From the NCBI GenBank assembly GCA_964420065.1, contig CAYQQK010000011.1:1-59675 (forward strand): a stretch of 59,675 nucleotides of DNA, given 5' to 3'. The translations under genes and the position numbers were made by a program. This document shows positions 8,001 through 17,340 of this stretch, piece after piece. The stretch is from CAYQQK01 sp964420065 (GTDB taxonomy: Bacteria > Bacillota > Dethiobacteria > DTU022). How positions within the stretch are numbered: the stretch's first letter is position 1; the number at the start of each line of letters is the position of its first letter. A model generated the notes under the pieces. The model saw nothing but the letters and a program-made list of their open reading frames with translations, ran no database searches and was not told where the DNA came from.

Positions 8001-8318
8001 GTGGGGAGGGTGATCGTTGTTTTCGAATTCACGCCGGTTGAAAAAGGCAGGAACAGGTATTTCGATCTGGTTGAAAAATTGAAACCTTTCCTGGCCGGTT
8101 TGGATGGTTTTATCGGTGGGGAACGCTTTCAGAGCCTTTCCGATAAGGATAAACTGATGTCGATCCATGTTTGGGAAAGCGAAAAGGCAGCGACAAAATG
8201 GCGGAATCATACCGAACACCGCCTGGCACAATTGGAAAGCAAGGAAAAATTATTTCGAAGCTATAAAATTACGGTTGCTGAAATAATCAGAGAATATAGC
8301 GGAGGGGACGGTGAATAA
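8001..8318 (+). CDS. Antibiotic biosynthesis monooxygenase (ABM) fold protein
   Basis: About 105 residues. The pattern RVIVVFEFTPVEKGRN, then FLAGLDGFIGGERFQS, then SIHVWESEKAATKWRNHTEH is that of the dimeric alpha-beta barrel ABM family, whose members include quinol monooxygenases and haem-degrading IsdG-type enzymes. The GTG at 8001 is preferred because AAAGGGG lies 8 nt upstream; ATG at 7968 or 7980 would add a short tail. It overlaps the following glycosidase gene by 8 nt. The substrate cannot be predicted. Confidence 0.8.
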   Translation: MGRVIVVFEFTPVEKGRNRYFDLVEKLKPFLAGLDGFIGGERFQSLSDKDKLMSIHVWESEKAATKWRNHTEHRLAQLESKEKLFRSYKITVAEIIREYSGGDGE

Positions 8319-10056
8319 ATTCCGCTTGGGTTTGGGTTTGACGGTAGTGGTGCTCCTGGGCTTGCTTGTTTACATTTATTCCGGCGCCGACAACAGGGGC
8401 GGGGATCAACAGGGGGATGGCGGCGGTGCCGGCGAAAGCGGTAACGGCGGCGGCCTGAAGCCGGATGGTGCTGCAACGGAAAAATTGCTGCAGCAGATGA
8501 CGCTGGAGGAGAAGGTAGGCCAGGTGATCATCGCTTACTTTGAAGGCCCTACTTTCACCCCTGCTGTGGCCGCAATTTTACGGGAGTTGCATCCCGGGGG
8601 TTTGATCTTGTACAGCACGACCGGTAACATCGAAAGCGCCGCCCAGACGGCCGCCTTGACCGGACGGATCCAGCGCCATGCCCGGGAGAACAACGACGTG
8701 CCCTTGTTTATTGCCGTCGACGAGGAAGGGGGCATGGTTTCCCGGATGGTCGGGACAACAGTATTCCCGGGAAACATGGCCCTCGGCGCCACTGGAAATG
8801 CGGAACTGGCCGAACTTGGCGCTGCGGTAACCGCAAATGAGCTGCGCTTGCTCGGGTTCAACCTTAATTTTGCCCCGGTGGTGGATGTGAACAATAACCC
8901 GGCCAACCCGGTCATCGGGCTTCGTTCTTTTGGCTCCGACCCGGCCGAAGTGGCGCGTCTCGGGGCGGCGATGGTTGCCCCGTACCGGGAAGCGGGAGTG
9001 ATCGCCACGGCGAAGCATTATCCCGGCCACGGAGATACCTCCGTGGATTCGCATTACGGCCTGCCGCTGATTAATCACGATCTGAACCATTTAAACCGGA
9101 TCGAGTTGAAGCCCTTTCGGGCCATGGTCGAGGCCGGCGTTCCGGCGGTGATGGCCGCGCATATCCTGATGCCCGCTTTGACCGGAAGTGAGACCCTTCC
9201 GGTTACTTTATCTCCGCAGGCGCTGGGCTACCTGCGGGAGGAACTGGGTTTTGCGGGAATTATCGTTACCGATTCGATGAGCATGGGGGCGATCAGTGCC
9301 CATTGGGGGCTGGAGGAGGCGACGGTGGCCGCTTTTCGAGCCGGAGCCGATGTGCTCCTTTTTGGTCCCTGGAGCGGGACCCGGCCGGAGGACAGCCGGC
9401 GGGTTTTCTCCGCCTTGCGCCAGGCGGTGGATAACGGGACAATCCCGGCGGAACGCCTCGATCAGGCCGTGCGCCGGATCCTGTCCCTGAAACAAGAGTA
9501 CCGCATCATCGACGATCCTCTGCCGCATCCGGAAAAGCTGTCCATGCTGGCATCGGCTGCAAACCGCGCTGTAGCCCGGCGTATTGCCCGGGGGAGCATC
9601 ACCCTGGTTTGGAACCATTTTGCCCTGATCCCGCTTGCGGCGACGGAGAAAGTACCCCTGATCTGGCCCGCGGAACGGGAAGTTGCCCTTGCTCCCTTGC
9701 TCCGGGAGTGCCCGTTCCTGGAACCGCACCTGCTGCCGTTCAATGCCCCGGTTGCCGAAGCCGAAGCGTTGTTCCGGTCCGTGCGCGGTTCCGCAACGGT
9801 ATTGGTGGGCGCCTATAACTTGCGCTCCAACCCGGCCTGGTCCGGCCCGTTGAACGAGCTGGTCGCAGAAACGAGGGTAGTGGTTGTCGCTCCGGCTTCT
9901 CCCTACGACTTGATGGAAGTTCCCGGGGCCGCCGCCGGCTTGGCCACCTACAGTGACAGCGCCGACTCCATACAGGCGCTGGGTGCGGTTTTGAACGGCA
10001 CCCTCACTCCACGGGGCCGCCTGCCGGTGGCCGACAGTTCGCCATTATCGCCTTGA
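8311..10056 (+). CDS. Glycoside hydrolase family 3 protein, NagZ-like beta-N-acetylhexosaminidase
   Basis: 581 residues from a GTG start with GGAGGGG just upstream. An N-terminal membrane anchor or signal segment (residues 5-24) is followed by a Gly/Asp-rich linker, then the GH3 barrel. The NagZ-type catalytic His loop reads KHYPGHGDTSVDSHYGLP, and the nucleophile Asp is in VTDSMSMGAI. A C-terminal GH3 domain of about 200 residues follows, so this is the two-domain form known in Gram-positive bacteria. It probably removes N-acetylglucosamine from muropeptides outside the cell during wall recycling. The DEEGGMVSR motif supports substrate binding. Confidence 0.93.
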   Translation: MNKFRLGLGLTVVVLLGLLVYIYSGADNRGGDQQGDGGGAGESGNGGGLKPDGAATEKLLQQMTLEEKVGQVIIAYFEGPTFTPAVAAILRELHPGGLILYSTTGNIESAAQTAALTGRIQRHARENNDVPLFIAVDEEGGMVSRMVGTTVFPGNMALGATGNAELAELGAAVTANELRLLGFNLNFAPVVDVNNNPANPVIGLRSFGSDPAEVARLGAAMVAPYREAGVIATAKHYPGHGDTSVDSHYGLPLINHDLNHLNRIELKPFRAMVEAGVPAVMAAHILMPALTGSETLPVTLSPQALGYLREELGFAGIIVTDSMSMGAISAHWGLEEATVAAFRAGADVLLFGPWSGTRPEDSRRVFSALRQAVDNGTIPAERLDQAVRRILSLKQEYRIIDDPLPHPEKLSMLASAANRAVARRIARGSITLVWNHFALIPLAATEKVPLIWPAEREVALAPLLRECPFLEPHLLPFNAPVAEAEALFRSVRGSATVLVGAYNLRSNPAWSGPLNELVAETRVVVVAPASPYDLMEVPGAAAGLATYSDSADSIQALGAVLNGTLTPRGRLPVADSSPLSP

Positions 10057-10164
10057 CCACACCAGCCACCGGTAAATAATAAATTGGAAATTGGAACACC
10101 CACAGGGGGACCATCCAGTTTTGGTCAAACCAGATCCGGGGGAATAAACAAATGCGGCTGTTGG

Positions 10165-10193
10165 TTGACTTTTGCCTATGTTAAAACTACAAT
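10165..10193 (+). promoter_or_regulatory. Sigma-A type promoter of the zinc-ribbon gene
   Basis: TTGACT (10165-10170) and TACAAT (10188-10193) are separated by 17 nt. The predicted start of transcription lies about 75 nt before the ATG at 10274. Confidence 0.65.
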
Positions 10194-10273
10194 GGGATCA
10201 TGCACCGAGCCGCGCGGGGAAACCATGTTCATGATTGGATGACAGGTTTTCGACAAGTGGTAAGGAGGAAACG

Positions 10274-10450
10274 ATGGCAAAAACACAACGACGCTGCCTT
10301 TTTTGCGCCCGGTTGTTCGATGTTGAATATTCCGAACTGATACCACAAACACCCGGTGAAACTCCAAAAATCAAGTCCATTTGCCCCTTGTGTGAGGCAA
10401 GATTGAAGAAAGAAGCGGGAGACACACAGACGGAACCCAAGCCTATTTAA
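10274..10450 (+). CDS. Small zinc-ribbon protein (DUF2197-like)
   Basis: 58 residues with two CxxC knuckles (CLFC near residue 8 and CPLC near residue 39) that should bind one zinc. The ATG at 10274 is preceded by TAAGGAGG at ideal spacing, so the longer upstream frame is rejected. It matches the general layout of the DUF2197 family, whose function is unknown. It is transcribed alone between the glycosidase and the convergent atp operon. Confidence 0.7.
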   Translation: MAKTQRRCLFCARLFDVEYSELIPQTPGETPKIKSICPLCEARLKKEAGDTQTEPKPI

Positions 10451-10469
10451 AAACGGGGCTTTCACCCCG
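10446..10469 (-). terminator. Intrinsic terminator of the atp operon
   Basis: Read on the minus strand, CGGGG, a 6-nt loop and CCCCG are followed directly by TTTTTAAAT. It lies about 35-55 nt after the atpC stop codon. The opposite strand has a poor T-run, so it serves mainly the atp operon. Confidence 0.75.
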
Positions 10470-10502
10470 GTTAAAAATACATACCCTGTGCAATAAAGAT
10501 GT

Positions 10503-10946
10503 TTATGAACTGCCGGCACCTGTTGCCGTATATTTTGAATCGTCCGCAGCCCCGGCAGCTTTGAGACGGGCAAAGCTTCGCGCCAGGGCAAGTTCCGCCC
10601 GGGCTACATCCAGCCCCGGGGGGCGTTCATGGAGGCGTTTTTCCGCCCTTTCCTTGGCCCGGCGGGCTCGCTCAACATCGATATTTGCGGCAAGCTCCGC
10701 CGTATCCGCCAGGACAATGATTTTATCCGGCCCCACTTCCATAAAGCCCCCGGAAACGGCCATACATTTTGTTTTGTCTCCAGCCCTACGGTAATAAAGA
10801 ATCCCGGGTTTTAAGGCAGTCATGAAAGGGGCATGCCTGATCAAAACACCGACATAGCCGTCCAAACCGGGGGCGATCACACTTTCCACATCATCGACGA
10901 GGACTCTTCCCAAAGGAGTGACAACTTCCAATCTAGACGTACGCAT
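10503..10946 (-). CDS. atpC: ATP synthase F1 epsilon subunit
   Basis: 147 residues. An N-terminal beta sandwich (LEVVTPLGRVLVDDVESVIA, then GYVGVLIRHAPFM) is followed by a two-helix C-terminal arm, RARRAKERAEKRL and later residues. It forms part of the central stalk and can restrain ATP hydrolysis. It is the last gene of the operon and overlaps atpD by one base. The C-terminal tail past the second helix is about 10 residues longer than in many homologues. Confidence 0.95.
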   Translation of the reverse strand: MRTSRLEVVTPLGRVLVDDVESVIAPGLDGYVGVLIRHAPFMTALKPGILYYRRAGDKTKCMAVSGGFMEVGPDKIIVLADTAELAANIDVERARRAKERAEKRLHERPPGLDVARAELALARSFARLKAAGAADDSKYTATGAGSS

Positions 10947-12334
10947 TAGGCCAACTCCTGTCCCTTTTTCACTGCCTCTTCAATGTTGCTCGCCATGTAG
11001 AAGGCCTGTTCCGGCAGGTCATCGTGTTTTCCGTCGAGAATTTCCCTGAACCCTTTGATGGTTTCGGACAGGGGGACATAAACGCCCGGTCTTCCGGTAA
11101 AAGCTTCAGCGACGTGGAATGGTTGCGATAGGAATCTTTGAATTTTACGAGCCCGGGCCACGATCAGTTTGTCTTCATCCGAAAGTTCCTCGATCCCTAG
11201 AATGGCGATAATATCTTGCAGGTTCTTGTAACGCTGCAGGATGCGCTGGACTCCGCGACCGACCTCGTAGTGTTCTTCGCCCACGATGCGGGGATCGAGC
11301 AGTTTTGAAGTGGAGTCCAGGGGGTCAACAGCGGGATAAATACCCAGTTCCGACAGCTGCCGGGAAAGGACAATCGTTCCGTCCAGGTGGGCGAAGGTGG
11401 TCGCCGGAGCAGGGTCGGTCAAATCGTCGGCCGGAACGTAGATCGCCTGGACCGAGGTGATCGAACCTTTAGTGGTTGATGTAATGCGCTCTTGCAAGTC
11501 ACCCATCTCGGTGGCCAGGGTGGGCTGGTAACCCACTGCAGAAGGCATCCGGCCCAGTAAAGCCGAAACCTCGGAACCCGCTTGAACGAAACGGAAAATG
11601 TTATCAATAAAGAGCAGGACGTCCTGGCCGCCCCGGTCACGGAAAAATTCAGCGGCGGTTAACCCGGTCAATCCGACTCGCAGGCGGGCTCCGGGAGGTT
11701 CGTTCATCTGGCCGAATACCAGCACGGTGCGGTCGATCACACCGGATTGGGTCATTTCCAGGTAAAGTTCGTTGCCTTCCCTGGTCCTTTCACCGACACC
11801 GGCAAAAACCGAAAATCCCCCGTGTTCGTAGGCGATATTACGGATCAGTTCCATGATCAAAACCGTTTTACCGACACCGGCCCCGCCGAAAAGGCCCATC
11901 TTTCCACCCTTGGGCAGGGGGGCCAGGAGGTCCAGAACCTTTAAACCCGTCTCCAGGATCTCCGTGGAAGGTAGAAGGTCTTCAAAAGAAGGGGGTTCGC
12001 GGTGGATCGGCCACCACTCTTCCGCTTCTATTTCGCCTTTATCATCGATCGGTTCGCCCAGCACGTTGAACAGCCGCCCCAGGGTTGAAGAACCGACCGG
12101 CGCCTTGATCGGGGATCCGGTATCGATCGCTTTCATACCCCCCTGCAAACCGTCGGTGGAGGCCAGGGCCACACAACGGACCATGTTGTTTCCCAGGTGT
12201 TGCATAACCTCCATCGTTAAATCGATCTTGTTTTCCTTGATCACAACCGCGTTGTAAAGGTTGGGCAAGTTTTCTTCGTGAAATTCCACGTCCACGACCG
12301 GACCGATAACCTGGACAACTTTCCCTTCATTCAT
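10946..12334 (-). CDS. atpD: ATP synthase F1 beta subunit
   Basis: 462 residues, standard length. It is the catalytic subunit. Walker A is GGAGVGKTV (about residue 150), the catalytic Glu lies in GVGERTREGNE, Walker B is VLLFIDNIFRF, and the DELSEED-like segment reads EELSDEDK. All catalytic residues are present. The gene begins 15 nt after atpG and ends within the atpC start. Confidence 0.98.
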   Translation of the reverse strand: MNEGKVVQVIGPVVDVEFHEENLPNLYNAVVIKENKIDLTMEVMQHLGNNMVRCVALASTDGLQGGMKAIDTGSPIKAPVGSSTLGRLFNVLGEPIDDKGEIEAEEWWPIHREPPSFEDLLPSTEILETGLKVLDLLAPLPKGGKMGLFGGAGVGKTVLIMELIRNIAYEHGGFSVFAGVGERTREGNELYLEMTQSGVIDRTVLVFGQMNEPPGARLRVGLTGLTAAEFFRDRGGQDVLLFIDNIFRFVQAGSEVSALLGRMPSAVGYQPTLATEMGDLQERITSTTKGSITSVQAIYVPADDLTDPAPATTFAHLDGTIVLSRQLSELGIYPAVDPLDSTSKLLDPRIVGEEHYEVGRGVQRILQRYKNLQDIIAILGIEELSDEDKLIVARARKIQRFLSQPFHVAEAFTGRPGVYVPLSETIKGFREILDGKHDDLPEQAFYMASNIEEAVKKGQELA

Positions 12335-12349
12335 CTTTCATCTACCTCC

Positions 12350-13219
12350 TCAACTACCGAACTTTAAGGCTTCGGCGCCTGAGGCTACCTCTACGATTTC
12401 GGTGGTAATGGCAGCCTGCCGGGCTTTGTTATATGAAAGTGTTAAATGGTCAATCACTTCGCCGGCGTTGCTGGTAGCGCTGTCCATGGCAACCATCCGG
12501 GCGCTGTGCTCGCTGGCTTTTGCCTCCAAAAGGGCCTGGTACACCTTGATCTCACAGTACCGCGGAAAAAGTGTGGTCAATATTTCTGTTATGCCCGGCT
12601 CGTAAATATAGTCAGTTTCCTCGGTTTCCTCCACTGTCGGGATGGGAATGGGTAAAAACCGATCCACCCGGGGTACGTGCTGTAGTGCGGAGTGGAAGCG
12701 AGCATAAATCAAGTTGATCTCGTCAAGCTGCCGGTTTAGAAAAAACTCCATCAGTTGTCCGGCCATGGCCCTGGCCTCGTCTATGCCGGTATCGTCCTTG
12801 ATGTCGGCATAGGATTCCAGGATTGTCATCCCCCGCCGTCGGAAAAGCTGAAACCCTTTCAGGCCCACCGTCACCAAAGCAACCGGTCTTTCCTCCCTGG
12901 CCAGGCAGCTTTCGGCCAGGTTGATCAGGGTGGCGTTGTAGGACCCGGCCAAACCTCGATCCCCCGTAAATAAAACATAGCCTGCGGTTTTAACCTCACG
13001 TGGCGCTACCAGTGGAAGTTCGCGGGCTTGTGGCTTTGCTGCCAGGCGACCCGTAACTTCCTCCAACTTCTGGGAATAAGGGCGGGCTGATTGAACTTGA
13101 CCTTGCGCACGGCGCAACTTGGCGGCCGCCACCATTTTCATCGCCCTGGTTACATGTTGGATATTGGTAACGGCCCGAATACGCCGTTTAATATCCCTGA
13201 TGCCAGACAAATAATCCAC
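12350..13219 (-). CDS. atpG: ATP synthase F1 gamma subunit
   Basis: 289 residues. The rotor stalk is made by the N- and C-terminal helices (RDIKRRIRAVTNIQHVTRAM, and the conserved end NKARQAAITTEIVEVASGAE). Length and both termini match the family. It lies 60 nt after atpA. Confidence 0.97.
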   Translation of the reverse strand: MDYLSGIRDIKRRIRAVTNIQHVTRAMKMVAAAKLRRAQGQVQSARPYSQKLEEVTGRLAAKPQARELPLVAPREVKTAGYVLFTGDRGLAGSYNATLINLAESCLAREERPVALVTVGLKGFQLFRRRGMTILESYADIKDDTGIDEARAMAGQLMEFFLNRQLDEINLIYARFHSALQHVPRVDRFLPIPIPTVEETEETDYIYEPGITEILTTLFPRYCEIKVYQALLEAKASEHSARMVAMDSATSNAGEVIDHLTLSYNKARQAAITTEIVEVASGAEALKFGS

Positions 13220-13279
13220 CGCCTTTGTTTACCGCTAATCATACCGGGCCTGGTGCTGTAAGGACAGGTCTATAATGTT

Positions 13280-14800
13280 TTACGAAACAGCTTCGCCGAT
13301 GAAGCTTTCCTTGAATTCCAGAATGCTCTTTTTAATATTTTCCTCCAATGCTTCGTCCAGCGCCTTCCTTTCCCGAATTTCATCCAGGATGTGCGGATGG
13401 CTGCTCTTGAGGAAGCGGATATATTCTTTTTCAAATAGCTTGATCTTTTCAAGCGGCAAATCGTCCAGGTACCGGTTCACACCGGCGTAAATGAGTGCAA
13501 TCTGTTCTTCAACCGGCATCGGTTCGTATTGAACCTGTTTCAACAGTTCCATCAACCGCTCACCCCTGGCCAGCCGGTCCTGGGTTGATTTGTCCAGGTC
13601 TGTTCCAAACTGGGCAAAAGCCGCCAATTCGTGGTACTGAGCCAGGTCCAGTCTCAGGTGGCCGGCCACCTGTTTCATCGCCGTCAACTGGGCGGCGCCC
13701 CCAACCCGCGAGACCGACAGCCCGACGTTGATTGCCGGCCGCTGCCCGGCGTAAAAAAGGTCCGATTCAAGATAAATCTGGCCGTCCGTGATCGAGATCA
13801 CGTTTGTCGGAATATAGGCGGCCACGTCCCCGGCCTGGGTTTCAATGATCGGCAGGGCGGTCAGTGACCCCCCTCCCAACTTGTCGTTCAAGCGAACCGC
13901 TCTTTCGAGGAGGCGGGAGTGAAGATAAAAGATGTCACCGGGATAGGCTTCCCGTCCCGGCGGTCTCCGCAAAAGCAGTGAAAGTTCGCGGTAAGCCACG
14001 GCATGCTTCGAAAGGTCATCGTAAATAATCAAAACATCCTTGTCCTCTTCGTACATGAAATATTCACCGATAGCGCAACCGGCATAGGGAGACAGAAAGA
14101 GCAGGGGAGCGGGTTCACCGGCATTGGCCGCCACGATCGTCGTGTACTCCATCGCACCGGTTTCTTCAAGCTTTTGAATGACACCGGCCACGGTCGAGGC
14201 CTTTTGCCCGATCGCCACGTAGATACAGAGCACGTTCTGATCTTTCTGGTTAATGATCGTGTCAACGGCGATGGCGGTTTTGCCGATCTGACGGTCGCCG
14301 ATAATCAGCTCCCGCTGGCCCCGGCCGATCGGCAGCATGGTGTCGATCGCCTTGATTCCGGTTTGCAACGGGGTGTTCACCGGCTGCCGTTGGACCACTC
14401 CGGGCGCGGGATACTCGGTCGGCCGGAACTTGTCGGTTTTAATGGGCCCCTTGCCGTCCAAAGGTTCGCCCACGGGGCCGACTACCCTTCCGAGGAGAGC
14501 TTCCCCAACCGGAACTTCCATGATACGGAAGGTCCGGTTGACTTCGTCTCCTTCCTTGATATGCTGGTACGGGCCTAAAATAACCGCACCAACACTTTCT
14601 TCTTCAAGGTTGAGGGCCATACCGTAAACGCCCCCGGGGAACTCGAGGAGTTCGCTGGCCATCACCTGTTGCAACTGAACCCGGGCGATGCCGTCACCGA
14701 CATAGGTCACAATGCCCTTGTTCGCTACTTCAGTTTTTAGCTCAAGGCCCTCGATCTGCTCCATCAAAAACTCGGTAATTTTATCCAGTTCAAAGTCCAA
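13280..14800 (-). CDS. atpA: ATP synthase F1 alpha subunit
   Basis: 506 residues, standard length. The nucleotide-binding Walker A is GDRQIGKTA (about residue 169). The family signature PAINVGLSVSRVGGAAQ holds the arginine finger that completes the catalytic site of the beta subunit. It is non-catalytic itself. A 40-nt gap separates it from atpH upstream. Confidence 0.98.
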   Translation of the reverse strand: MDFELDKITEFLMEQIEGLELKTEVANKGIVTYVGDGIARVQLQQVMASELLEFPGGVYGMALNLEEESVGAVILGPYQHIKEGDEVNRTFRIMEVPVGEALLGRVVGPVGEPLDGKGPIKTDKFRPTEYPAPGVVQRQPVNTPLQTGIKAIDTMLPIGRGQRELIIGDRQIGKTAIAVDTIINQKDQNVLCIYVAIGQKASTVAGVIQKLEETGAMEYTTIVAANAGEPAPLLFLSPYAGCAIGEYFMYEEDKDVLIIYDDLSKHAVAYRELSLLLRRPPGREAYPGDIFYLHSRLLERAVRLNDKLGGGSLTALPIIETQAGDVAAYIPTNVISITDGQIYLESDLFYAGQRPAINVGLSVSRVGGAAQLTAMKQVAGHLRLDLAQYHELAAFAQFGTDLDKSTQDRLARGERLMELLKQVQYEPMPVEEQIALIYAGVNRYLDDLPLEKIKLFEKEYIRFLKSSHPHILDEIRERKALDEALEENIKKSILEFKESFIGEAVS

Positions 14801-14840
14801 GTAAACATCACCCTTTTTTTAACTCAGACCACGCTGCAGG

Positions 14841-15344
14841 TCAGGTTGTCTTTAAATGGGTCCCGATAAACTCCAACTTTTTCTTCACGCTGGCGTCCAA
14901 GACCTGGTCTCCCCAGTGGATCACGAGGCCTCCCAGTATCTTCGGGTCAACCTTGATCGTTAAACGAATTTTTTTCCCGACGTAATTGCTTAACCTGTTT
15001 TCCAGTTCCGTAATCAGGGCGGCGGAAAGAGGCGCGGCGGCGGTTATTTCCATTAACTCCATGTTTTTGGATTGATCAAGAAGGGTTTGGTATTCGTCAA
15101 CGGTAGTGATAATAGTTTCTTCGTCCGTTCTTTCCAGTAGCCGTGGCAGCAAGGCTTTCAAAGTTTTTTCTTTTTCTTCGGGCGTGGTAAGCCGGTGACT
15201 TAAAACCCGTTGCCATTCGGCATCCTCTTCAAGCCTTGTTTTTAAAGAGTTTAGCCTTGCTCCTACTTGATCTTCCTGCCCCCATTTTTGGGCGATTGCG
15301 AAAAGGGCTTCGGCATAAGATCGGGCGACTCTTTTTTGACTCAC
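14841..15344 (-). CDS. atpH: ATP synthase F1 delta subunit
   Basis: 167 residues. The N-terminal helical domain starts KRVARSYAEALFAIAQ and the C-terminal signature reads LGGLVIHWGDQVLDASVKKK. It links the F1 head to the b-subunit stator. Its start overlaps the end of atpF by 4 nt, indicating translational coupling. Confidence 0.95.
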   Translation of the reverse strand: MSQKRVARSYAEALFAIAQKWGQEDQVGARLNSLKTRLEEDAEWQRVLSHRLTTPEEKEKTLKALLPRLLERTDEETIITTVDEYQTLLDQSKNMELMEITAAAPLSAALITELENRLSNYVGKKIRLTIKVDPKILGGLVIHWGDQVLDASVKKKLEFIGTHLKTT

Positions 15345-15847
15345 TGTATCCGCTCCACCTCCGCCAGGGCCTCCTTAACCAGGTGTTCCTGATCGCTCGG
15401 GGTCAGGGTCCGTGCCAGGACCCTGGTTGTCGCCATCAGGATCAGATCCGCCGCCTGGCTGCGGATGCTGGCCATGGCCGCTCTTTTCTCTCTTTCGATG
15501 TCCTGGTGAGCTTGCTCCAAGATCCGGCCCGCCTCTTCCTTGGCCCCGGCGATCATCTCGAGACGGGTTGTTTCGCCCAACCGGGTCGCCTTCTCCAGAA
15601 TGGCCTGGGTTTCTTGTTGGGCCTGGTCAATTTTTTGCTGGTACGATGCCAGTACCTCTTCCGCCTTTTCCCTGGCCGAGGCTGCTTCCTTGAGATTACC
15701 TTCAATGTTTTCTTCCCGATCCCGCAATGCTTTAACCAACGGTTTCCAAAAGACAAAATACAAGGCGGCCAGTATTATTAAAATGTTGATTGCCTGAAAC
15801 ATGAAAGTCCACGGATCAAAACCCAGGGCATCAATAATCGCACCCAT
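15341..15847 (-). CDS. atpF: ATP synthase Fo b subunit
   Basis: 168 residues. One N-terminal membrane helix (about residues 13-32, FMFQAINILIILAALYFVFW) is followed by a long charged coiled coil, which forms the peripheral stalk. Length and layout are typical. It lies 79 nt downstream of atpE. Confidence 0.95.
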   Translation of the reverse strand: MGAIIDALGFDPWTFMFQAINILIILAALYFVFWKPLVKALRDREENIEGNLKEAASAREKAEEVLASYQQKIDQAQQETQAILEKATRLGETTRLEMIAGAKEEAGRILEQAHQDIEREKRAAMASIRSQAADLILMATTRVLARTLTPSDQEHLVKEALAEVERIQ

Positions 15848-15926
15848 TATGCCATCCCCCCAAATTTACAAAGTAGGGGCGAATAAAACGCATGGCTATT
15901 TTTATCCGCCCGCGCCGTGCGCCGTG

Positions 15927-16142
15927 TTATATTTTCGTCCATAAAAGGATGGCGACAACAAAAGAAAAGAGCGTCAAGGCTTCCATAAAGGCCAGGGCCA
16001 GGATCAGGGTGGTGCGGATATCGCCGCTGGCCTCCGGCTGCCTGGAAATACCCTCCATGGCGGCTCGCGTGGCAATCCCCTGTGAAAAAGCCGAACTCAA
16101 TGCAGCCACAACTACAGCCAAGGCGACACTTAGAAACTCCAT
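15927..16142 (-). CDS. atpE: ATP synthase Fo c subunit, with atypical glycine motif
   Basis: 71 residues in two membrane helices joined by the polar RQPEA loop. The ion-binding carboxylate is E54 (FMEALTLF). Aligned to the Na+-type ring of Ilyobacter, Q21 matches the sodium ligand Gln32, but A55 replaces Ser66 and F59 replaces Tyr70, so the Na+ site is incomplete and proton coupling is likelier. The usual GxGxGxGxG packing motif of helix 1 is A14-x-S16-x-A18-x-S20-x-G22. Bulkier residues here are associated in other species with altered c-ring size. The start has an AAGGAGG-type site. Confidence 0.96.
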   Translation of the reverse strand: MEFLSVALAVVVAALSSAFSQGIATRAAMEGISRQPEASGDIRTTLILALAFMEALTLFSFVVAILLWTKI

Positions 16143-16175
16143 TTCTTTTCCTCCTTAAGAATGCAAATTATTTAT

Positions 16176-16859
16176 TTAATGTCCTTTCACAAAATTGGAA
16201 ACATAAATTACGGTCAGCAATGAAAACACCAGCGCTTGCACCAGGCCCATGATGACCCCTAAAACCATCACCGGTACCGGGCAGAAGAAAGGGATCATCA
16301 AAAACAAAACGGTAACCACCGTTTTTTCGCCGAACATATTGGCAAAAAGACGGAGGGAGAGGGAGACCGGTTTGACCAGCTCTTCAAGTAAATTCAAGGG
16401 AAATAAAAAGGGATTGGGCTGGAAGAAGTGTTTGATGTATCCGAGCAGCCCGCCCCTTGTTACTCCGATCAGCTGGACGATAATAATTGTGACTACAGCG
16501 AAAGCCAGCGTAGTGGAAAGATCGGTTGTCGGCGGTTTCATCCCCGGGATAAACCAGGACAGGTTCAGGAACAGGATAAATATAAAGAGTGTGCCTACCA
16601 GGGGCAAGTATTTTCGCCCTTCCCTGCCCATGGTTTCCTCAAGCAGGTTGTTAAAAAATTCTGCGACCAGTTCCGGCACGTGCTGGGCTCCATGGGGTAC
16701 AAGGGTCAAACGTCTTGTTAATAAGTAGACCAGGGGCAGGAGAATAATCATAACGGTCCAGGTATTGACTACGGTAGAAGTGATCGGGATGGAGCCTATG
16801 TGAAACACGACCGATGGCCTGATATGATCCAGAACTTCCTGCAATGCTTGCAAGTCCAA
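16176..16859 (-). CDS. atpB: ATP synthase Fo a subunit
   Basis: 227 residues with 5-6 membrane helices. The essential stator arginine lies in VSLSLRLFANMFGEK near residue 163. The final helices end with LVFSLLTVIYVSNF, the usual a-subunit terminus. It forms the ion channels beside the c-ring. It directly abuts atpI, its upstream neighbour. Confidence 0.96.
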   Translation of the reverse strand: MDLQALQEVLDHIRPSVVFHIGSIPITSTVVNTWTVMIILLPLVYLLTRRLTLVPHGAQHVPELVAEFFNNLLEETMGREGRKYLPLVGTLFIFILFLNLSWFIPGMKPPTTDLSTTLAFAVVTIIIVQLIGVTRGGLLGYIKHFFQPNPFLFPLNLLEELVKPVSLSLRLFANMFGEKTVVTVLFLMIPFFCPVPVMVLGVIMGLVQALVFSLLTVIYVSNFVKGH

Positions 16860-17243
16860 TTATGCTTTTCCTCCTTTCTTCAAGGTGATATAAAATGCTT
16901 GTCCCGCTTGTGCTATAACCTGAAGCAACAGACCGGTCAACATCCCAAAGAGAAAAGCCTCCCCAACCAAAATCGAAAGCCCCAAAAGGGCAAGATTGAT
17001 GACTAACCTGAGGATTGAACGGGTCAATATCCGTGTGGTGGCCTTGTGTTTTGGTAAACCGCGCAGGTTGGAAACGGCCAAGATTTGCCAGCGGTAAAGA
17101 AGCCAGGAGATGGGAGTCGCAAGGGCAACTCCCAAGGCGTAAAACGGGTGGCTTAGTGATAATGCGACGACAATGGTTCCTGCACCGATGACGGCCATTG
17201 TTTTTCCGGTTGCGTTGACGTTTTTGTTGTCTGCGGTGATCAC
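16860..17243 (-). CDS. atpI: ATP synthase subunit I
   Basis: 127 residues with four hydrophobic segments, matching the ATP-synt_I family that helps assemble the c-ring. The start is GTG at 17243; the likely ribosome site AAAGGAA is about 13 nt upstream, longer than ideal. It is the first gene of the operon and its stop codon abuts atpB. Sequence is weakly conserved in this family, so position in the operon carries much of the identification. Confidence 0.85.
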   Translation of the reverse strand: MITADNKNVNATGKTMAVIGAGTIVVALSLSHPFYALGVALATPISWLLYRWQILAVSNLRGLPKHKATTRILTRSILRLVINLALLGLSILVGEAFLFGMLTGLLLQVIAQAGQAFYITLKKGGKA

Positions 17244-17340
17244 TGCAGCTATATTTCCTTTCCGCGTCCTTGTTCTCGCACAAGGTTCAATGACCTTAAA
17301 AGAGCAAAAACCGGATCAGGCGAAATATTTTCACATGCCA

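Noticed and set aside
16651..17283. Long reading frame opposite atpI/atpB frames
   Set aside because: It lies over atpI and atpB in another frame; composition is Arg/His/Ser-rich and without a family.
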